Assembly: GCF_964048965.1 (NCBI RefSeq)
Contig: NZ_OZ040189.1
Coordinates: 1,798,001 to 1,862,000 of the forward strand
Length of the DNA: 64,000 nt
From: Tenacibaculum sp. 190130A14a
GTDB taxonomy: Bacteria > Bacteroidota > Bacteroidia > Flavobacteriales > Flavobacteriaceae
Reading direction: 5' to 3'
Shown here: positions 60,202 to 64,000 of the stretch, piece after piece
Layout of the letters: the number at the start of each line of letters is the position of its first letter
Numbering within the stretch: position 1 is the first letter of the stretch
The notes under the pieces: generated by a model
The model's input: only the letters and a program-made list of their open reading frames with translations
What the model was told of the DNA's origin: nothing
Database searches by the model: none
Made by a program: the position numbers and the translations under genes

Positions 60202-60601
60202 ACATATTGAAGAATTAGATGCTTTTACTAAAAAGTATATGAAAGAATTAGATGTAAAGGAACCATCTATAGATTTTACAGCTAATATTATGCAAAGTAT
60301 TTTGCAAACTGAAAACGCTGAAGTATTTAAAGCGACTCCTTTGATTTCCAAAAAAGTTTGGGGAGTGTTATTAACAATATTAGTGGTTTCGATTGTTTAT
60401 GTATCAAGAGGCACTTCATTAAACTGGGTAAAAATGCCTAAGAAAGTATTAGACTATATACCACAAGTGCAAATGCCCAATTTATTTGAAAATATAAGTA
60501 TTTCTAATACGGTGTTATATGTTTCTTTCCTTTTTACAGTAATGATTTTTTTACAAATCTTTTTCTTAAAAGACCATTTTACAAAGAAGTATAACACATA
60601 A
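60188..60601 (+). CDS. Membrane anti-sigma factor candidate
   Basis: 137 residues. A soluble N-terminus (about 1-58, ELDAFTKKYMKELDVKEPSIDF) is followed by two membrane segments (about 59-77 and 108-128). It overlaps the sigma gene by 14 nt, so the two are translationally coupled. Position, size and layout fit a membrane anti-sigma factor. It lacks a clear zinc-binding HxxxCxxC motif, so the family is not confirmed. It ends 1 nt from the convergent next gene. Confidence 0.75.
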   Translation: MGENKHIEELDAFTKKYMKELDVKEPSIDFTANIMQSILQTENAEVFKATPLISKKVWGVLLTILVVSIVYVSRGTSLNWVKMPKKVLDYIPQVQMPNLFENISISNTVLYVSFLFTVMIFLQIFFLKDHFTKKYNT

Positions 60602-60602
60602 T

Positions 60603-61775
60603 TTATTTTACAAAACGAACCGAACTAATTTTACCATTAGTAATTTCATAAATGGCGACTGCTTTAAAAGTGTTGCCATTTGCTGTTACAAGTTCTTCGT
60701 CTATAACTACATTTCCTTTAACTATTCTACTCGTTATTTTGCAATGTAAATCAGGGGTATTCTTAAACATTGGAGCATAACGTTTTCTCATTTCATCAAT
60801 ACCTTGGTAGTTCAACTCGTCTGGATAAGTATATATTTTTACATCTTTAGCATAAGGTTGTAAAAAAGCATCAATGTCTCTTTTATTATATGCCTCTAAC
60901 TGTTCTTGTGCCAAACCTCTAGGAGAAACTACGGCGGTGATAGCTAATTTTGAAGCAATACTATTTACAGTAATTCTTGAAATGTTGTTGATATTTTCAT
61001 CTTTAAATTGATGAAAAACAGACCATCTTTTATCAGAAGAAGGATTAAATTGATATAAAGTATTTTCATAAGGAATTAAAATATTACCATTAGGTAACCA
61101 ACAAATATCTTGAGCTGTTCCTACACTGGTAATTTTTTTGGTCTCTTTGGTATTTGGGTTTAATGACCAAACTTCCCAATTTTTTCCATTTTGCTTCATA
61201 AAACTAACCAAATTTGAATTTGGAATTTTATGAAATGATCTCCCCGTTTGCTTAGCTACAAAAATGTTCGTTTTCTTTCGTAGGTCAGTCACATAAAGCT
61301 GTAAACTATCGTTTACAATTACAGAGGAAATAACTGTGTTTTTATCATACCACATTGGATATGCAACTACTAAATCTTTAATAAGAGCTTTGTCTTTTCC
61401 TGATTTAATGTCGTATTGATAAAATCTTTGTAATCCATTATTATCTAATCTTACTGCTGATACATTTTTTGAATTCGGAATTTTCTGAGGTGAATATTCT
61501 CCTCCATTAGGAGTTTTACTAATGTATGAAACTTCATGATCTCTAACGTTATATTTTGCAATATCAGGCTGTCCATTTCTTGAAGAAGCAAAAAGAACAA
61601 TATTATCGTTATAAAAATGAGGTTGACTATCATACCCTTCGTTATTAGAAATGTTTTTACCATTAATTACTTTTAGTTTACCGTTTTCAGATATGATATC
61701 AAAAAGGTGAATTTCTGTATTGGTTTGAGCTAAACTAACAGCACTAATAAATAATAAGAAGAATAACTTTTTCAT
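60603..61775 (-). CDS. Secreted TolB-like propeller fused to an NTF2/SnoaL-like domain
   Basis: 390 residues. Signal peptide about 1-16 (VSLAQ). Residues about 35-270 form a WD40-like/TolB beta-propeller (PHFYNDNIVLFASSRNGQPDI, PMWYDKNTVISSV, ICWLPNGNILIPYENTLYQF). Residues about 285-390 form an SnoaL-like/NTF2 fold (QEQLEAYNKRDIDAFLQPYAKDVKIY, GIDEMRKRYAPMF, ending ITNGKISSVRFVK). The fusion is unusual. The NTF2 part may bind a small ligand or aid oligomerisation. It is a single gene. Substrate unknown. Confidence 0.82.
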   Translation of the reverse strand: MKKLFFLLFISAVSLAQTNTEIHLFDIISENGKLKVINGKNISNNEGYDSQPHFYNDNIVLFASSRNGQPDIAKYNVRDHEVSYISKTPNGGEYSPQKIPNSKNVSAVRLDNNGLQRFYQYDIKSGKDKALIKDLVVAYPMWYDKNTVISSVIVNDSLQLYVTDLRKKTNIFVAKQTGRSFHKIPNSNLVSFMKQNGKNWEVWSLNPNTKETKKITSVGTAQDICWLPNGNILIPYENTLYQFNPSSDKRWSVFHQFKDENINNISRITVNSIASKLAITAVVSPRGLAQEQLEAYNKRDIDAFLQPYAKDVKIYTYPDELNYQGIDEMRKRYAPMFKNTPDLHCKITSRIVKGNVVIDEELVTANGNTFKAVAIYEITNGKISSVRFVK

Positions 61776-61806
61776 TGATATTCGTATTAAAAATTCTAAA
61801 ATACAA

Positions 61807-61832
61807 AATCCAGAGTTCTAAAACTCTGGATT
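61807..61832 (-). terminator. Hairpin after the leucine-rich T9SS gene
   Basis: AATCCAGAGTT (61807-61817) and AACTCTGGATT (61822-61832) form an 11-bp stem with a CTAA loop. In the minus direction it runs into TTTTGTATTTT. Confidence 0.65.
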
Positions 61833-61861
61833 AACTCAATAATCTAAATTTAATGTCAAAT

Positions 61862-63274
61862 TTACTTCTTTACGAATTTTTTTAAGATAGATTCATTTTT
61901 GGCGGTTATCATTTGAATTGAATAAATACCTGTAGAAAGCTTAGATACATTAAGAGTGGAAGATGTTGTTTCTAAAACTTTAATCCCATTTAGATTATAA
62001 ATTTCTATTTTATCAATATTATCTCCTTTTATATGAAGTATTTCACTTGTTGGATTAGGATAAATTGAGATGTCTGCGTGTGTTTTATAGCCTCCTAAAG
62101 GTGTTGGTCCCATAGCAGTTTTGTCTGGTAAAATTGGGTTGATACTATTTGCACAAGGAAAAGTACTATAACTTGCAGTGTTATCTTTACCCCAAGAACT
62201 ATATGGGGTAAAACCATTATCTATTTGTATACACTCTAAGTTAGGATTGTTGGTAACATTGAAGGTAGAAAGAATGCTATTTCTTCCATTGGCAACGTTA
62301 ATTGTTTTCAAGTTACAGCTCCAACTACTTAAGTTTTCTAGTTGTGTATTCTTAACTAAAGACAACTTTTCTATTTGATTTCCAGCACAGTATAAAACTG
62401 TTAAATTTATATTTTTGTCTATATTTAGTTTAGTCAAATTGTTTCCATTGCAGGCAAGAAATGTTAGGTTTGTAAAGGCTTCAATACCAGTTAAATCAGA
62501 AATATTTTTACCACCTACATTTAAATATGGACCGTAAGCTTGCGCTTCAGAAACTTGAATTTCTCCATCATTATTAATGTCAATAGTAGGAGTATTGTTT
62601 AATAAAGCGTTTTTAAAATTTGAGTCTGGTATATATACTACTTGAGAAGTGTTTATTTTAAACCCACCTAATGGAGTTGGTCCAGAAACCGTTTTATCTG
62701 GTAAAATTGGATTGATGGTTTCTTTACAAGGATAGTTGCTATAAGATGTATTTGTATCTTTTTTCCAACTATTTAGAGGGGTGAAATATCGATCTATTTG
62801 AACGCATTTTAAGTTTGGGTTAAACCTTAAATCAAAAGTAGTTAGAGTAGCATTATTACCATTGGCTATGTTTACACTTTTCAAATTATTATTGTTTGCA
62901 TAAAGTGTTTTTAGGAGGGGATTACTTGTTAAAGTAAGCTTCTCAATATCATTGTCCATAGCGAATAGCATCGTTAATTTTGTGTTATACTTAAGATCTA
63001 ATTTGGTTAAATTATTCCCATCGCAAGCTAATATTGGTATATTAACAAATGCTTCAATTCCCGTTAGGTCAGAAATGTTTTTACTGGAAATAACTATTGG
63101 ATTAGTCCAAGCATGTGCTTCTGAAACTTGAATTTCTCCATCATTGTTGGTATCGATAGTATGTGAGTAGTTTATTAAGGCGTTTTTAAAGTTGGCATCA
63201 GGAATGTTCACAATTTGGCTAAAACCAAGAGTACTAGCAAAAATAGCAGTAAGTAAAGTAATAATTTTTTTCAT
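61862..63274 (-). CDS. Leucine-rich repeat surface protein with T9SS type A sorting domain
   Basis: 470 residues. Signal peptide about 1-19. Two consecutive modules of about 185 residues follow. Each starts with IPDxNFKNALxN, has a calcium-binding-like DxNNDGEIQVSEA segment and a few LRRs (LTGIEAF, GNNLTKL), and ends with SINPILPDKT...GPTPLGG. The C-terminus (about 400-470) is a type IX sorting domain (ISIYPNPTSEILHI...LSTGIYSIQMI...LKKFVKK). It is probably a secreted or surface-attached adhesin. The duplication is visible also in the DNA. Confidence 0.9.
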   Translation of the reverse strand: MKKIITLLTAIFASTLGFSQIVNIPDANFKNALINYSHTIDTNNDGEIQVSEAHAWTNPIVISSKNISDLTGIEAFVNIPILACDGNNLTKLDLKYNTKLTMLFAMDNDIEKLTLTSNPLLKTLYANNNNLKSVNIANGNNATLTTFDLRFNPNLKCVQIDRYFTPLNSWKKDTNTSYSNYPCKETINPILPDKTVSGPTPLGGFKINTSQVVYIPDSNFKNALLNNTPTIDINNDGEIQVSEAQAYGPYLNVGGKNISDLTGIEAFTNLTFLACNGNNLTKLNIDKNINLTVLYCAGNQIEKLSLVKNTQLENLSSWSCNLKTINVANGRNSILSTFNVTNNPNLECIQIDNGFTPYSSWGKDNTASYSTFPCANSINPILPDKTAMGPTPLGGYKTHADISIYPNPTSEILHIKGDNIDKIEIYNLNGIKVLETTSSTLNVSKLSTGIYSIQMITAKNESILKKFVKK

Positions 63275-63387
63275 TTGAATCTTATTTTTTGGTTAATTGA
63301 TTTCAGTTGCAAAGTAAATTCGTTAATTGCTGAAAAAGAGCAAATACTTTCCGAATTAAACGTTTGGTTTTCCGAACAAACAATTAA

Positions 63388-63417
63388 AAATCCACCAAGA
63401 TTTCTCAAGGTGGATTT
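63388..63417 (-). terminator. Terminator of the DUF885 gene
   Basis: AAATCCACC (63388-63396) pairs with GGTGGATTT (63409-63417). On the minus strand the stem is followed by TTTTAATTGTTT. Confidence 0.6.
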
Positions 63418-63461
63418 GACTCTTTAAAAAAGGATAAGATTCTGGTAAAATAAAAGGTGTT

Positions 63462-64000
63462 TTACCCTTGTTTCTTATTAACTACCCAGTTATTAATTTT
63501 ATTTTCTAACAAGGCTAATGGAATACATCCTGTTTCTAAAACTTGATCGTGGAACTCTCTAATGTCAAACTTATTTCCAAGTTCTTTAGAAGCCTTATCA
63601 CGTAATTCTCTAATTTTTAACTGACCAATTTTATAAGATAATGCTTGACCTGGATTTGCCATATATCTTTCAATTTCAGAAATGATACTCGCTTCACTTT
63701 CAGCTTCATTATCTAAAGAATATTGAATAGCCTTTTCACGACTCCACCCTTTAGCGTGCATACCTGTATCAACTACTAAACGAATAGCTCTGTGCATTTC
63801 CATACCAAGCATTCCAAAATATTGATAAGGATCTGTATACAAACCTAATTCTTTTCCTAAATTTTCGGTGTACAATGCCCAACCTTCTCCATAAGCACTA
63901 TACCATAAGGTTTTTCTAAAATCTGGTAAATCTTGATTTTCTTGAGTTAATGAAATTTGATAGTGATGACCAGGGATTGCTTCATGTAAAAATAAAGCTT
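63462..64000 (-). CDS. DUF885 family protein (putative metallopeptidase), C-terminal part
   Basis: The gene enters from the right edge and ends at 63462; about 178 residues are visible. They include the zinc-site HEAIPGHHYQISLTQ motif, SAYGEGWALYTENLG, LYTDPYQYFGMLGMEMHRAIRLVVDTGMH and the family end FHDQVLETGCIPLALLE. DUF885 proteins are secreted or periplasmic metallopeptidase-like enzymes of unclear substrate. A frame starting at 63875 is only an internal TTG, so the real start lies outside the window. Confidence 0.9.
   Translation of the reverse strand, partial: ALFLHEAIPGHHYQISLTQENQDLPDFRKTLWYSAYGEGWALYTENLGKELGLYTDPYQYFGMLGMEMHRAIRLVVDTGMHAKGWSREKAIQYSLDNEAESEASIISEIERYMANPGQALSYKIGQLKIRELRDKASKELGNKFDIREFHDQVLETGCIPLALLENKINNWVVNKKQG

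Noticed and set aside
1..64000. Mobile elements, prophage, CRISPR arrays, tRNA or rRNA genes
   Set aside because: I looked for transposase motifs, regularly spaced repeats and tRNA-like signatures by eye and found none; a computational scan could still detect weak ones.

Overview
The window reads as a chromosome segment of a marine-type Flavobacteriaceae bacterium (phylum Bacteroidota), perhaps close to Tenacibaculum or Polaribacter. The genus is inferred; the family-level call is firmer. Supporting evidence: AT-rich sequence, little Shine-Dalgarno signal, promoters of the Bacteroidota type (TTG, about 18-23 nt, then TAnnTTTG), type IX secretion sorting domains, many lipoproteins, SusC-like and OMP_b-brl outer-membrane proteins, and fused HemC-HemD and E1 alpha-beta enzymes. 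I saw no rRNA, tRNA, insertion sequence, phage or CRISPR array. Gene content is mostly housekeeping.

Region by region. 1-6.3 kb: start of a probable dipeptidase gene, recR, small secreted or membrane proteins, and an hpf-usp stress operon behind an FNR/CRP-like palindrome. 6.3-19.0 kb: a complete C5-type heme pathway in two divergent clusters. The minus-strand cluster is araC-trmH-hemH-hemJ. The plus-strand cluster is hemA-hemCD-hemB-(zinc ribbon)-hemL-(PrcB-like)-hemE-(TlpA-like), followed by an EI24 gene and hemF. 19.1-21.9 kb: a histidine kinase/response regulator pair and an unknown secreted protein whose upstream regions share the same phased GTTAAT repeats. 22.1-25.5 kb: E2 and fused E1 of a branched-chain-type 2-oxoacid dehydrogenase, convergent. 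25.7-38.8 kb: a minus-strand run of enzymes (GNAT, TIGR01777 epimerase, YdeI-like, M28 peptidase, GH109-like oxidoreductase), a FabH-like synthase and two tandem outer-membrane barrel paralogues. 38.9-42.4 kb: a CoA-binding protein and the pyrR-pyrB-STAS-T9SS mini protein-rnz operon. 42.6-49.3 kb: a SulP transporter, an M1 aminopeptidase, a lipoprotein and AlkB. 49.3-53.6 kb: a cobalamin-uptake locus with a B12 riboswitch before a BtuB-like receptor and a divergent BtuF-like lipoprotein. 54.2-58.5 kb: a MacB-like ABC export operon with an HlyD-type adaptor. 59.1-60.6 kb: a DUF6249 protein divergent from an ECF sigma factor and a membrane anti-sigma candidate, under mirrored promoters. 60.6-64 kb: a propeller/NTF2 fusion, a duplicated leucine-rich T9SS cargo, and the 3' part of a DUF885 gene.

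The signals least likely to be in a routine annotation are regulatory. (1) The phased GTTAAT repeats lie at exactly the same distance from the -7 box at the two-component operon and at its downstream secreted-protein gene. (2) Divergent TGTAACC-N17-GTCATA promoters flank the ECF sigma gene. (3) That sigma gene appears to lack a standard start codon. (4) A 14-bp FNR-like palindrome lies near -41 of hpf-usp. All positions and motifs were read by eye; no searches were run.
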